Origin: Hemibagrus wyckioides
Taxonomy: Eukaryota; Chordata; Actinopteri; Siluriformes; Bagridae
Length of the DNA: 64,000 bases
Assembly (NCBI RefSeq): GCF_019097595.1
Contig: NC_080731.1
Span: 16,643,071-16,707,070 of the forward strand
Direction: 5' to 3'
The notes under the pieces were generated by a model, which was given only the letters and a program-made list of their open reading frames with translations, made no database searches and was not told the origin of the DNA. Below are positions 1-13,299 of this stretch, piece by piece (the stretch's first letter is position 1; every line of letters begins with the position of its first letter). The position numbers and the translations under genes are program-made.

Positions 1-560
1 TCCAACAGGAAGGAAGCTATAAAAGAAAATCTATTTCAGACATTTGACCGTGATGTGACCTTGGATCAGTTCGTCTGCTGAGAGGCATAACCTAGAAGCA
101 TTAAAAGAGCCACTGATGAGGGGATGATTATTTATAGCCACTATAAATGGATATATTTGATTCATTAATATAAATTACTGTGATATAAAGAAGACTCCTA
201 TAATGGAACATGAAGTTATAGGGGGAAAAAAAAGTCACACCACTTTCCAATAAGATAAATACAGATTTATCCAGCAAGAAAAACTGGACCCGTGTATAAT
301 TATATAACAAAATAAGCAACATCATGATAGCAAGATGGAGAAACATTAGATGCCCATTTTGTATGTATAGTGGAAGAGTACGATGTCTTGGGAGATGATG
401 AATATTATCATAAAAAATTTGAACGCATCCTGCAATAATAATAATAATAATAATAAAAAATGGAAGAAATTAATTATATATACACAATTCACTGTATGTA
501 TAGATAGATGAATAGATAATTTAATCTTTTTCTATAAAGTAGAAGCGGCAAAGAGAAACA
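1..560. other. Non-genic AT-rich sequence beyond zfand5
   Basis: No coding or RNA gene is recognisable here. The stretch is AT-rich and holds a short (AAT)n run at about 434-457 and a weak GATA-like run near 500-515. It lies downstream of the likely zfand5 polyadenylation site. Confidence 0.5.
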
Positions 561-1764
561 ACACGGTGTGATTCATTTTTATTTTATTCTGTACATTTTT
601 ATATACAATACTATTTTTTTTGCGTTAATGGCAAAAGTAAAACGATTAATTAAACGCAGTACATAAATATGAACGGGTTTTTCTTTTGTACAAATTTGCA
701 TATAACTAACAGCTGAAATTAAAACTCAGAAACAGATACATACGGTTTTTCGTCACTCCCGGTGCCGTTACAGAAAACACACACACACACACGGAAAGAG
801 GAGTTCAGTTAAGGGTACTAGAGCTCACACTCACATTTAACAAAACACTGATCTGGTTGTGGAGCATCAAATGTCCAAATCTAACTGACTCAGGAAGGAT
901 TGCTTCTCTCTTTCCGTCTCTCTCTCTCTCTCTCTCTCTCACACATACACATTCACAAACACCAAATAAATGGCTAAATAACTGCACTCGAATAATAAAA
1001 CAACAAACACAACCCCATAGTTATCTATTGTGCTGTGAAAGAAGCTCGAACGACAACGCTCTAACGCCCTTCGGATCTCCGGCGTCCGTCCGCCAGCGGC
1101 TCACAGTAGTTATGTTCACATTATGAAATTGTTATGGGGAAAAAGGATGAATGATTGATGACCAGGACAGGCAGCCTAGGAGGAAAGTCGATCTGTTTAA
1201 CCTTTTACCAGTTCCAGGCTCGAGTGGAACGTCGAGGAAGAAAATAAGATGGAGGAAATTCGTCTACTAATCCTGACTGGAAGATAACCAGTTGCGGAAC
1301 AGCATACCATTTAATCAAAAAAAAAAAAAAAGGTGTCCGAGAACATCCTGCTAACAATGCTAAATTGCACAACCTCGTTTTGGCAAACCATGCGATTTCT
1401 ACAAAGGCAACGATCCAATACTTATGCTCGAGATACAAATATTAAGCCTCAGTTTTCCATTTCTTGTTGCGGCTATAAGGTATTACTTTTATCTTAATCC
1501 TAATCATGAGCTCAGAGTTAAATGCAGAATCCCTTTAACGGCACCAAATCAAAGCGAAACTATGGCAAAGAGCTGGCAGAGCAGGCGAGAGCGTCCCCCC
1601 TCCCCCAAAAAGAAACCAATATGAATATCTAAAACAGAATGGTAATTAATGCATGGTCGTCACACATAACTTGTTTTTTAATTCCCCAGCCTTCTTTCTC
1701 GTAATAGCAAAAACACGCAAGTCCGTTAATCCGTTGTAGCTCAATACTTCTGTCTTTCCGTGCT
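560..1764 (-). other. zfand5: Putative zfand5 3' UTR
   Basis: Sequence downstream of the zfand5 stop codon on the minus strand. Two overlapping AATAAA signals (minus strand) lie at about 578-588, and I see no clear earlier AATAAA between the stop and this point, so the 3' UTR is inferred to be about 1.2 kb. It contains a (TC)n run at 917-940 and a CA run at 778-793. The exact cleavage site cannot be seen. Confidence 0.5.
917..940. repeat. (TC)n microsatellite
   Basis: Uninterrupted TC dinucleotides within the zfand5 3' UTR region. Confidence 0.9.
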
Positions 1765-2509
1765 TTATATTCTCTGGATCTTGTCGGCCACCACCACGGG
1801 GTTTTCTTTGCGGATTTTGGCGGCCGCCTCGGCTTTGTAGTTGTACGTGCAGTTGTGCTTGTCCGAGTAGCGGTGGATGCCGCAGAAGAGCTGACCGCAT
1901 CTGCAGTCGAAACCTGCAACATATTGGCATGTAGGTCTTGTTATTCGAGAAGATTAGATCTTAGATCAGCAAAATATCAGAGAAAAAACATCAGATATCT
2001 GAATCGGGGGGGAAAAAAAAAAATATCCGTATATTTCTGGTGCTGGAAATATTAACATCTAAAGAGGCATGACTGGGTTGTTTTTTGCTTGCCATCTTGC
2101 CAAACTATCATATCGTTTTTAATCAAAGAAAGAATTTTCCTGTTAACTATCCATTTAAAGAAAAGCAGCTAAAAAAAAAAAAAAAAATACATGCACATTT
2201 TTTGGGATATTGCTAGTTTTTCCCCAATTAAAAAAATTATTAATTAATATAACATAATATACCTTTTCATCTGTCACCCCTTGCCTTAAATGCTACCGTA
2301 TTACCCATGATTCTTTAGGGCACACTAACCTGTGAGGCCGACCCTCTTGCGGCAGGTGAAGCAGCGGTTCTTTTTGGGTTTGCCCGAGTCTGGACTATTG
2401 GCCACGTCGCTGAGAGGCAAGCAGGAGGAAGTTGGCTGGCTAACGACTGTGGAAACAGGAAGTCAACAAACATGATTACAAACAGGTTTTCCTTCAGCTT
2501 GTGTACAGA

Positions 2510-2552
<43 letters not shown>

Positions 2553-3925
2553 GTAATAATAAAAAAGAGAGTGTATGGGAACCTTTTGGAATGACTTGTG
2601 TTTTAAGTTTGATTTCCATGACCAAAGACAACCTGTTTTACTTAGTAACACAGAAGTTACTGTATTGTTCTCGTACATACTGAATACAGCACACGAGCAA
2701 TCACAGTACAATTAGGAAGCCTAATTGACAACGAGACGAGATTGGACATGTGGGTCAGAGCCATTTCCAAAAAAAATAGAAAGCACTCAAACATTATAGG
2801 TTTATTATTCATAAGAAGCGTCTGTGAAGAGTTCTCAAGAATTGTTTAGAAAGGTATCTGAGAGGATATACGTTATGTATCTGTCCAGTGTTAGACAAGT
2901 GAGTTAGAGGTAAAGACCTGAAGAAACCAGTGGAACTGGGTAACATCCCTGTTCCAAAAAATAAATAAATAAAAACCATTGCCTGAAGATCACCTCAGAA
3001 TGCTTTTGAGAAAACATTTTATTGACTAATGGATCTTAGATTGAGTTGTTTAGAAGACACACACAGCACTTATGGTGTAAAAAAAAAAGGGCACCACATA
3101 CTGACATCATCTCAGAGGTTAAATGTGGTGAAGGAAGCATCAAGAATTAAGGCTGCTTTGCTGCTTTAAGGCCTGAATAAAAGTTTTTTGTAAGATATCC
3201 TACAGAAGGGGTCCCCAACCACCGGACTGCAAAGAAACAATAAACTTCTGATTTTATATCTATATAAAACTTCCTCACTCCCGCATTTGATGCAGGTTTT
3301 TCTATACATCAGTAATGCTGAGTTCACACTGCACAATTTTAGCCCTGATTTTCAAATCTTCGACAAATGCCCGAAAACCAAGGCAAATCGCTCTGCAAGC
3401 TAATGACCCCGAAACCAAACATCACTAGAGAGCTCCAACTATCAATCAGCCAGGTGATGATCTGGATTTTTCTGGATCAACATGCTTGGTGGAGAGCACT
3501 AATGAGCAAACTGGCTCTGCTGATTGGATGATGTCACACACTAAGGAAAGATGAGGACTAGTCATTTTCTTCTGGCTACAACAGTGTAGATAACCAAACT
3601 TCCCCTATTCCTGTAGCATTCGAAGATGCTAGTTTTGTTTTGTTTAGAGTAAAGAATTAAATAAACGTATATGGACATTACCTGCTTCCGCATTGCTCGG
3701 TGTAGGAGATGGGCTCTTCTCCTCTCTGGAAATGCTCATCTCCGTCATCTGTTGCGTGACAGGCAGGGAGGCTGCGGCGGACATGCCTCTGAGGAAACAG
3801 CACAGTATTTTCCGCTGACTTGCGATACACACACACAACCACATGCACAGCTGCTGGCAAAGGCTCAAAGCACCTGACCATAACATGAGGCTTCTCTCAG
3901 TCAGAGGCCTCAAAGAGCACACAGT

Positions 3926-3986
<61 letters not shown>

Positions 3987-5125
3987 CAACCGAGAGACAG
4001 AAGGCAGAAGCGGAAACAGAAATATATATTCTTTCTTCTGGTAGGCTTAATTTTATTATATTAATTATTCATGGTATTATATTTACAGTTATTTTCATTG
4101 GGTTTCTTTAGAAAGAATATGAAAATGTGGCACAGAGCCAGTGACATTTTATCTAAGGTAGGACATTACAAGTAAAAAAAAATTTTCTTGAATGTCAATC
4201 ATTTTCAGATTTTTTTTTCTTCTCTTAAACTGCAGCATTAGTCTCAATGAAAGCATCAAAACTCAACAATGTTCCTGTCCACTTGAAATGTGAAAAAGAC
4301 AGAATGAGCAGGAACAAATGAAAAGAAAGTCATTTGTAGGAGCAGGAAATAAAGAAAAGGCAGGTGGGCATGTTTTGTACTCGAATACACCAATTAAACA
4401 GCGGCTCTACATACACCCACAGACCGAACAAAGAGAAACTCACTCTGACGTCGATTCTGCGCAGGTCGCCTCCGCTTTGTTTAGGCTTCCTTCTAGTCTC
4501 TGCATGGCCGTCGTCTCCGATGAAGGACTGCCCGCTGCTCCGGGAAGGAAAGTGCATGACTGAGTAACCTCAAACAGCAGCATTGTAACAGCTGTATATC
4601 TAAAACAATGGGGCTCTGATGGGGCTCTAAACATATTCCACTATGCACAGACACCAGAAAAGGGATGCGAAGAACCTCTTCCACCTACATGAGGTCACAG
4701 ACACATGTGATTGGCTAGCATCACTGTGATTGACAGAGCAGGTCATCCCGCCCATGGCCTATTTTACTCCTTAGACTGCAGGACATGGAGTCTGTGCCAC
4801 TCAGGCCATTATTTTTTTATCATTGCAAAATTGAGGAAGAACAAACCTTTATATGAGAAAAGCACCATTCTATCTCCAAAATATTTTAAATTAAAGTTGA
4901 AAACTGGATGGTTTTTCAGCATCTTCATGTAGGAATAAGAAACTAAGTAATATTGCTGTGTGACTTACCCAGAGGGCTCACTGGGCTGCGATCGCTGCTC
5001 TGCTGTCGACTCAGGTGCTCCTTGTAGCACACAGAGCACATGCCATTGTTCCTAGGGTTGCCGTAGAAACCACAGCCCATGGTGCACAGGATGGGAACCG
5101 GGCTCTGATTGGTCTCCTGGGCCAT
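1765..5125 (-). CDS. zfand5: zfand5: AN1-type zinc finger protein 5, 5 coding exons, 206 aa
   Basis: Coding exons on the minus strand are 4969-5125, 4444-4534, 3682-3788, 2330-2446 and 1765-1913. They total 621 nt, all phases agree, and each junction has GT/AG. An A20-type zinc finger lies near the N-terminus with Cys14, Cys18, Cys30 and Cys33. A C-terminal AN1 finger has Cys147, Cys150, Cys161, Cys163, Cys168, His171, His177 and Cys179. The central segment [16 protein letters not shown] (exon 3) separates ZFAND5 from its paralogue ZFAND6. Length is close to the mammalian protein (about 213 aa). From the family: ZFAND5 binds ubiquitin through the A20 finger and stimulates the 26S proteasome, with links to NF-kB signalling and muscle atrophy. 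The start ATG at 5125 lies just inside the exon (acceptor after 5131) in a good Kozak context (G at -3, G at +4). Whether this is the a or b teleost copy cannot be decided here. Confidence 0.96.
2510..2564. repeat. (AAT)n microsatellite in zfand5 intron
   Basis: About 14 AAT units followed by a diverged AGT/AAT tail, 64 bp upstream (minus sense) of the exon at 2330-2446. Confidence 0.9.
3927..3982. repeat. (CA)n microsatellite in zfand5 intron
   Basis: About 27 uninterrupted CA units, some 140 bp from the exon 3 acceptor (minus sense). Confidence 0.95.
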
Positions 5126-5165
5126 TGCTGCTGGAAAGATCATTTTTGTTGTTGTTATTATTTAT

Positions 5166-5297
<132 letters not shown>

Positions 5298-6134
5298 GGC
5301 AAACTTCTAGTAACTAATACAATATTAATATAGAATAAGCCGGAGACATTAATACTGTTTCAATAGTCTGGTTCAAGTTATATTGTGGCCTGGAATTTAG
5401 TGTAAAATGTGTGCAATTTTAAAACCTCCGTTAAAACACGACTTCGTGAATAAGCTGATTCAATCTAGCTTCATTTCTTTTGGTACTAATTACTTCAAGA
5501 TGGACTGGTTCCTACATTTGCATGATGTTTCCCTGAGGTGACTAAGAGCTCTTGATTCACTATGTTCCTGTAAACATGTTTGTAATTAGGGCACATTTGT
5601 TTTGCTTTGACCAAGCTGGACACCACATCCTTCATCAAGTAGTTTACCAATCTAGGTAAAGTACCTGCTGAAAAAATAAGTGAGTTTAACACGGCAGCTG
5701 AGGTGATGCAAGTTTCTCACAAGTAACTGAATGGATGCTACTGTATTACACTATGACACTAGTAATATGAGAATATCATGTGAATTACAGTGAACACTAG
5801 TGGACTACTTGGATCTCCTGTCCAATCAGATTCAAGAATTCAACTGCGCTGTAGTGTAATATTCTCTATTCGGTGAAACTCTATTCCCTCTTCAGAAAAT
5901 CTTCCTTTTATAAGTTATGCAAATGAAAATGACAAAAAAGTGAACATGCAAATTAGTGATTTCATCTGTGTATGGCATTGTTCTGTGTATGCACTAGCTT
6001 TTCACTTTTTTAAAGCCCCTATTGTGAAAAAGAAGCCGGGTGCCAAATTTAATGCTGTTTTGAACTTTTGTGACTGTCTTGAACTTGATAGGGCTATCCA
6101 GCTCACATCACAGCTGCTGACACACTAGATGAGT

Positions 6135-6690
6135 GACGACTGATCACTATTGTTCCCCGTGACCAATTGCTAATCACACCAGGTCTCCGTGTCCAATCAC
6201 TGATCACCACAGTTCCCCATGTCCAATCACTTCTGTTCCCCATGACTAATCACTTCTGTTCCCCATGACCAATCACTAATCACCACTTAACCCTTTACCT
6301 AGACAATAGTGGTTAGAGAATGACCATGCGGAACAAGAGTGATTAGTGGTTGGTCACTATGGTAATTGCTATTGTTCTGCATGACCAATCACTAAATCAC
6401 TATTGTTCCGCATGACCAATCACTAATCACTATTGTTCCCCATGACCAATCACTAATCACTATTGTTCCCCATGACCAATCACTAATCACTATTGTTCCC
6501 CATGACCAATCACTAATCACTATTGTTCCCCATGACCAATCACTAATCACTATTGTTCCCCATGACCAATCACTAATCACTATTGTTCCCCATGACCAAT
6601 CACTAATCACTATTGTTCCCCATGACCAATCACTATTGTTCCCCATGACCAATCACTAATCACTATTGTTCCCCCTGACAGATTAACGTT
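6135..6690. repeat. 30-bp minisatellite in zfand5 intron 1
   Basis: A tandem array whose core CTATTGTTCCCCATGACCAA recurs every 30 bp, near-perfectly between about 6400 and 6640. Flanking units are diverged and lose periodicity before 6300. The apparent minus-strand ORF of repeating SDWSWGTIVI is a consequence of the 30-bp period and has no other support. Confidence 0.93.
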
Positions 6691-8373
6691 CACCTCTGTT
6701 CCCCATCACCACTTTAGTTTTTGCTTTGAACTCTTTCTGGGGATATAATCAACTACTACAAGTAGCTGTTTCCTTCATGACTATTCCTTATTGTCTGCAT
6801 GAGCATTTAGCCTGTGGTGCCCTGATCAAAGAGGATTCCTGTTTATAAGAAATGCATAATTTAAGAGAAACTATAATCCATCACTTTTTCTATTCTGATA
6901 AACAGCTCTCTCATTGTAGTAAACGGCATTACAACCCTCTTCGTGCACAATAATTTGTCATTTGATGTGCCATTGACCACGATGAATAAGTAGTATGCAA
7001 ATGAGGCAGTGACGTCATCCGGCGAGTTTCTGGGCATGCGTCAGTTACTTTTCTCTGAACGGAGTTAGCAGCGCTGATGGAGTCGGGTATCGTGACTATC
7101 GTGATGTCACATTTTTTTGGTCGTCTCGCCCACCCTTAACACGAAATGGTGCCTGTAGAAGGCGATAAAGGGCACTTTGTACCACACAGGAGTTTCACAG
7201 CATCGTGCGGTGAGGTAAACCGTCACAATATCTGTAGGTGCTGGGCTTTTGAAATAATAACGGTTTACCGTCTCGCGCACAAAAAAAAAACCCTCGTTAC
7301 GCGAAGGCTTTTCGCTTGTCCACGCGCAGGATATATATATACACACATCTCCAGTCAAAGAAGGATGAATAATCATTCTCACACGACTGAAATGCGGTCA
7401 TTTCGAAATATTACACCAATCAGACGCCAGATGTGGGCGAATAAATCCCCTAAAAGCTTTAGTTTTAATGTGACAAGACTAAAGTAGAAGAGCTAGTGCT
7501 AGCTAGCCAGGCTAATGTTTGGTGTCTGTTCATCTCACTGAAACACTAAACACCAGGTTTGCTTAGCAACTCGGTAAGGAGACACCTGATACTCAACACA
7601 ACACAAACGGTAACAAAAACGCAAAGAATTCCGTCTATATACATACATATATAAACAAACGATGATATAAAGGTTAGTTTGTAGACCGGGTTATTCGTCT
7701 CGACTCAGAGCAGTGTGTTTTTTCTTTGTTACAGTAGCACTTCCTTTTCACTTCTGCTAGTTGAAAAAAAGAAATAAATAAACTGGTTTGTTCAGGTCGG
7801 CTAGCTTCTCTTAACAGGATGTTCATATTGAAACCAAGTTGTCTTCTTTTTTTTCCTTTTCCGTCCCAAATATCTAACAAAGCAGCTAGCTAACTAACCG
7901 AACAAAAACAATAGACAATAAGAGGATTAGGTAGCAGACGAGCTATTCATCACCTCCATAAGACAACTGTGTGTCGCTTCTCCCTAAGCGTACGACTTAC
8001 AGACTATACATAGATTAAATACTACATTTTGAGGACAGTCCAATGTCAACATGTCTCAATCTACCAGGTAGTTAGCCAGCTCTTCCTGTCCTGTGTTGTT
8101 TTTTTGTTTTTTTGCCGAGGCAAGTCACGGTAATGGTGGTGCTGACTAGTTGACTTTTTTTTTTTTTGTCTCTAGCAGGACCCACCCGTCGAAAAACAGC
8201 CTTTATATTCAGCTTTAAACATTAAACACACCGTGATGTGTGCTGATCATCATCCTCTCTCTGAATCTATCACCTGATTAATAATACACGCCAGCAATCC
8301 GCGTCGTTAATCAAGCTCTCCATCCGGATTATATCTTTAAAATAAACATACAAGATCACATCATCGCACTTAC

Positions 8374-8590
8374 CTCGGTGACACTCTCAACTTATAATCG
8401 ATTAAAAGTCGATTCGATGTTGAAATGTTTTCGAAATTTGATCGAGCTCTACTCCGACTATTTTTTTTTTTTTTTTTTGCCCAGTCCGAGGTGCTTTGTG
8501 TCGAGGACAGAGATAAATGATCTCCTGTTAGTCTTCTTGTCCTTTCCCAATCTTTTCTTTCACGCTGTTTGTTGCCTTCTTTAGTAAAAG
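8374..8590 (-). other. zfand5: zfand5 non-coding first exon (5' UTR)
   Basis: A consensus donor (GAG then GTAAGT on the minus strand, 8368-8376) precedes the start-codon exon by 3.2 kb and lies just downstream of a GC-box/CCAAT promoter. This matches the usual ZFAND5 structure of a non-coding first exon. The upstream (right) boundary is an estimate from promoter position. It contains a poly-T run at 8461-8478. Confidence 0.6.
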
Positions 8591-8690
8591 TGGGCGGGGT
8601 GTACACGTCACATCGCTGATATCAGCTTCCTATTGGTCACGCGGCGTGTCCCGGGGGCGGAGCGGAAACGTCAATCAAACGAAAAGGACA
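8586..8690 (-). promoter_or_regulatory. zfand5: zfand5 proximal promoter
   Basis: A GC-rich island in otherwise AT-rich sequence. On the plus strand it shows GGGCGG boxes near 8592 and 8656, an inverted CCAAT box (ATTGG) near 8632, and ACGTCA half-CRE motifs near 8606 and 8669. This is typical of a TATA-less housekeeping promoter directed leftward into zfand5. Inferred from motifs and position only. Confidence 0.6.
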
Positions 8691-9169
8691 CATTCACCAC
8701 ATATGTACTGGTGACTAATAGGATTGTGATAGACAACAATTTTTTTGCTAGCAGTCGTTCAGACAGAAAGTTTCATCAGTGTCGGAGATTTGGAAATCAG
8801 AGTCTGCAGTATGAGTGCTGCTACTAGGCATGACGTTAAGGAGGATGATGTGAAACTCACAGCTACAATCGTGGCAATGTAGACACATTAACATAAAAAT
8901 ATTTGTTTATTTTACCATAAAATCATTAGCCTTTTGTTTAATTTTTGTGTACGTGACCCCTTATTCTACAGGAGCCCAGATCACATGGATGGATGACGAG
9001 CAGAAGGTTTTCTTTAATCACCTGGCTTTCGTCTGAGGATCTTCATCCTGTGCTATATTCTGACAGAGAGTATCATACAATATATTCTGCTATAACACAA
9101 TCGTATCTGGCCAATATTTTATTAGGAGCATATCATATGTAATCATTTTTAAATTACACAGTCTAAAAA

Positions 9170-9583
9170 TACACTATATTGCCAAAAGTTTTGGGACACC
9201 CTTCCAAATCATTGAATTCAGGTGTTGTTTTTCAGGGGTGAAAGGAAATGAAATCTTAATGCTTCAGCTTCATACCAAGACATTTTGGACAATTTCATGC
9301 TCCCAACTTTGTGGGAACATTTTGGGATGACCCCTTCTTGTTCCAACATGACTGCACACCAGTGCACAAAGCAAGGTCCATGAAGACATGGATGAGTGAG
9401 TTTGATGTGGAGGAACTTCACACAGTCCTGACCTCAACCTCATAGAACACCTTTGGGATGAATTAGAGAGACTTCAAGCCAGACCTTCCCGTCCAACATC
9501 AGTGCCAAGCCCAACCCCTGAAAAACAACACCTGAACTCAATGATTTGGAGGGGTGTCCCAAAACTTTTGGCAGTATAGTGTA
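9170..9583 (+). mobile_element. Tc1/mariner-derived non-autonomous element, copy 1
   Basis: Bounded by inverted ends beginning TACACTATATTGCCAAAAGT and ending in the complement, flanked by TA. Both ends share about 70 bp of inverted repeat. The interior encodes, on the plus strand and with frame breaks, the C-terminal part of a Tc1-type transposase (the [11 protein letters not shown] segment, then EHLWDELE-like residues near 9440-9470). The N-terminal DNA-binding half is absent, so it cannot be autonomous. Confidence 0.85.
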
Positions 9584-10407
9584 GCTTTAGTTACTACATT
9601 GTTTTAAATCGAAATCCATTTTCCCATCATGATGCTGAAATGTCATTCAGGCAGTCACTGTTGGAACTGGTTCAACTGTGGTTTCAAATCTGTTGATGAG
9701 GAGCAGATTTAATGATAGATAATTTGGCATTTATTGCCCACCAAATTCAAAACATTCTTACTCATTTAATGTACTGGTTCTCAAATGTTTTGCCAATTAA
9801 ATTTCACAGAACTCCACTAAATGATATCTTAGGTTTATTATTTAAACATGTGCAATAACATCTTAGCTATTTATTGGCAGCAGATCGCTTTCCATCATCC
9901 AAGGGCTTTGCCTTTGAGATTATTGTTATTGAGGTTTAGATGAATCCAGTGTTCCTTCTTTTTTTGTCCTTACTAAGCAAAACTGTTTTATTGAGCAGAT
10001 CCTGTCATTTGAGTAGAAGTGTGCCGAGTCGTACAGGTTGTGGCTGCTCTTCTCGTCCTCTGTCTGGTCTCGTTAATGCTAAAATAAAAAACTTGATAAC
10101 AGGTTTTGCAGTTATGACTAGTAGTTTTTGAGTAGTCAGATTAGTTGAAATGCTGACTACAGACATATATGTTGACTCTTAAAATCTTAAAATGCAGCTG
10201 TTTTGAGAAAATGAAAATGAACATTTGGCCTAAAACATTAAATGTTTGGGGAAGTTTGATACTGTGAGAGATGGAAATTAGGGATTTTCAGTGAGTGTAT
10301 TGTGGTTGAGCAGTTCTGTAAACAGACACTTTCACTTTTGGGCACAACAAAAAGGATAAATTCACTTTTTTGTTTATGAAAGCAGATACATAAACCAAAT
10401 AAAGGTA

Positions 10408-10958
10408 TACACTTTACAAGGTATATTGCCAAAAGTTTTGGGGCGCCGGCCTTTACTTGCACATGAATGTAATATGGAGTTGTTCTGCCCTTTACAGCTA
10501 TAACAGCTTCAACTCTTCTGGGAAGGCTTTCCACAAAGTTTTGGGTGTGTTTATGGGAATTTTTTGACCATTCCTCTAGAAGTGCATTTGTGAGGTCAGG
10601 CACTGATGTTGGACGAGAAGGTCTGACTCACAGTCTCCGCTCTAATTCATCCCAAAAGTGTTCTATCAGGTTGAGGTCAGGACTCTGTTCAATCCCGTCA
10701 AGTTCCTCCACACCAAACGCACTCATCCATGTCTTTATGGACCTTGCTTTATGCACTGGTGTGTAGTCATGTTGGAACAGGAAGCCCCAAACTGTTCCCT
10801 CAAAGTTGGGAGCATGAAATTGTCCAAAATGTCTTGGTATGCTGAAGCATTAAGAATTCCTTTCAATGGAACTAAGGGGCCAAGCCCAACCCCTGAAAAA
10901 CAACACCTGAATTCAATGATTTGGAGGGGTGTCCCAAAACTTTTGGCAATATAGTGTA
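10408..10958 (-). mobile_element. Tc1/mariner-derived non-autonomous element, copy 2
   Basis: Same family as the element at 9170 but in opposite orientation. It reads the transposase C-terminus on the minus strand: [14 protein letters not shown] and [11 protein letters not shown] near 10440-10540, then the LWDELE region near 10640. The right TIR is intact; the left TIR is disrupted by a short insertion after TACACT. Frame breaks make it a dead copy. Confidence 0.85.
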
Positions 10959-12280
10959 GAGTACCATGTACAGCGCCTAATGTTTTTGCTAAATGTTTCA
11001 GTTCTATTTTGCCTGTGACACAAGCAATTCTTCACTAAATATCAACAATAAATCCTTATCTTATCAGTCTGAATGGAAAAAGCATGTGAGTTAAAATCCT
11101 AGGAAGTATACACAAAGTATAAATTGGTCAGGACGAGACCTCAGAAGAGATAAGGACTGAAATGTTTGTGGGAAAGAGAATGAGGTCTTTGTCCTTGATA
11201 ACATTTTTTTCCAACACTGATATCTTTTTAGTTAACCTCTATAAAACCATGGAAATAAAAGCTGAGAAGTCACAGTGGGATTATCAGGGAACGATGTCTG
11301 AAGAATTTCAGCGATTCAGAAATGAGGAAGCTGTTGGCTGTTCATGCCAAACAAAACATTTCTTGAGACGTACTCAGAAATGAGCAAATCATCAGCAGAT
11401 TCTTTAAGAGAGATTTGAAAAACTCCATCATTGCATCATGGCAAACGTCAGCTCTGATTTAAACATGAAAATGTACCTCTTTCATGCATCTTGTCTTCAC
11501 ATTCTTTCTGTCTTGTTTGTGTACCTGTGTTTTACTTTCTCAGAATCTCAAGCTGATTTCTGTTCAGTGTGACTCCTCTAGCCTCAGGATGTTGTTATTC
11601 ACCTGTGCAGAGGTAACTGCAGGACTGTCGGTTCCTTGAACCCACACATTGTGTTTACCCTGTAGATCAATGCTACGTTAACCCTGATACCTCTTTAGAC
11701 TGTATGTGTATTGTATAACACATCTGATCTTTATCAATGTCATCACACAACCATAAGACTGGCTTAACATTCTCTGTTACTTAACCAAACGTTTCTACCA
11801 GAAGGCACATGTAGGTGTGGAAGTACGAAATGGAGTGTGTGATAGTTATTTTTAATGCAGAAGGATTTATTTATTTGTGTCACCTTGATGCGCTCAGGTC
11901 TGACATAGTATTTCTAAAAGAAATATGATTTACATATATTCAGACTCCAGGTCCATGTTTCTCTCATCATTTCACCTTTGGTTTTAAATGTAACCCAGAA
12001 CATAAGGGTTAAATGAAATGCTTTAAGATTTCTTTGTGTATTGGATTCCTCTTAGGTGGTGTAACCTGAGAGAGCTGGCAAAAAAATCTGCAGGTGTTCC
12101 AGGGAATGTTTGTGTGTGTGTGTGTGTTAAACTAGTTTTGGCCTGTTTCGTTGATAGTGGGTATGTTTTTCTTTTAGATACAATTTATCATTGGGGGTGA
12201 TAATCACTTCCGCCATGGCACACCCTTGTTTGCTTTGTGTCTAACAAAGTTGAGATACCAATCAATAATACTCTAAACAT

Positions 12281-12284
<4 letters not shown>

Positions 12285-12313
<29 letters not shown>
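12285..12313. repeat. (CT)n microsatellite
   Basis: About 14 CT units in intergenic sequence. Confidence 0.9.
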
Positions 12314-13272
12314 CCATTGCTTCTAAGGTTAACATCGTCTGATGTATACCCACAGCATCACTTCTAGGAATCCCTTCTTTTGTCTTTTGGCTGCCGTGAA
12401 CACTACGGGTCAGGTGCATCAAATAATTCCCTTGAACATGTGGTCATTATATGCGCGTTTTCGAAACGTTTTTGCATATAATTTGGATAGCATATTCTTC
12501 TTCAGTAGGAGTGCTATGATCGACGTTTTGATTAAGAGTGAATATACTGGTTATCAAACATGTGGATGGAAGAAGCACAAGGAGAGGAGATGGGATTAAA
12601 TAAGGAGCACCAAAAGATCAGATTCGACCACAGAATCCATGCGTTCACATCTTTATGAGAGAGTGGAAACCCTGTACTTATTTATTGAAGTGAGCTAGCT
12701 TTAAACACCTGTGCTCTCAGGCAGGTTAGTGTCAGGTAGACATATTTTTTTGTGGAATTTCATATTGAACCATTGAGACTGAGGATACGTTAATTGTGCC
12801 AGTGAGCTTGCTACAGCCTTTGTCACTTGTGAGGCTTGGATGGTGTTAGACATGTTTGAAGGACAAGTGGGATACCAGGGCACAAAACAGGGCCTTGGCC
12901 TCTGATGATGTATCCAGGTTGGAGAGCGTAAAATAAAATCGACTAAACTAGTGTTGTTTTGACTTTGTAGCACAGCTAGTTCCTTCTTTGATAACAATCT
13001 AAAGAAGAATCCAGTACTGTGATGTCATACCTACTGTCTGAGACAGCCGTTTTATCTGTAAGTACGAAAACCCCATGAGATATTTTGTTGTTTCTTACTC
13101 ACTAAATTTAACTTCTACAAGCAGCTGTTCCTCAGTGCAAGTGTATTATTTGTTTAGGTAATGACATGTGTGTTATGGCTGTTTCACATTACAGTGTTGT
13201 AATGGCATGTGCTGGGTTTTTTTCCCTCCACATGCTCTGTGCTGCATGCACTACAGTTTCTGTGTATACTCA

Positions 13273-13299
13273 GACACACACACACACACACACACACAC
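13273..13299. repeat. (CA)n microsatellite
   Basis: About 13 CA units in intergenic sequence. Confidence 0.9.

Noticed and set aside
3290..3560. Possible old DNA transposon in zfand5 intron (TGCTGAGTTCACACTGCACA start)
   Set aside because: The start resembles a fish repeat I vaguely recognise, but no second terminus or target duplication is visible, so it is not reported as a feature.
10238..10603. 121-codon minus-strand frame as an independent gene
   Set aside because: It is the C-terminal end of the Tc1-family transposase in copy 2 read into flanking sequence.
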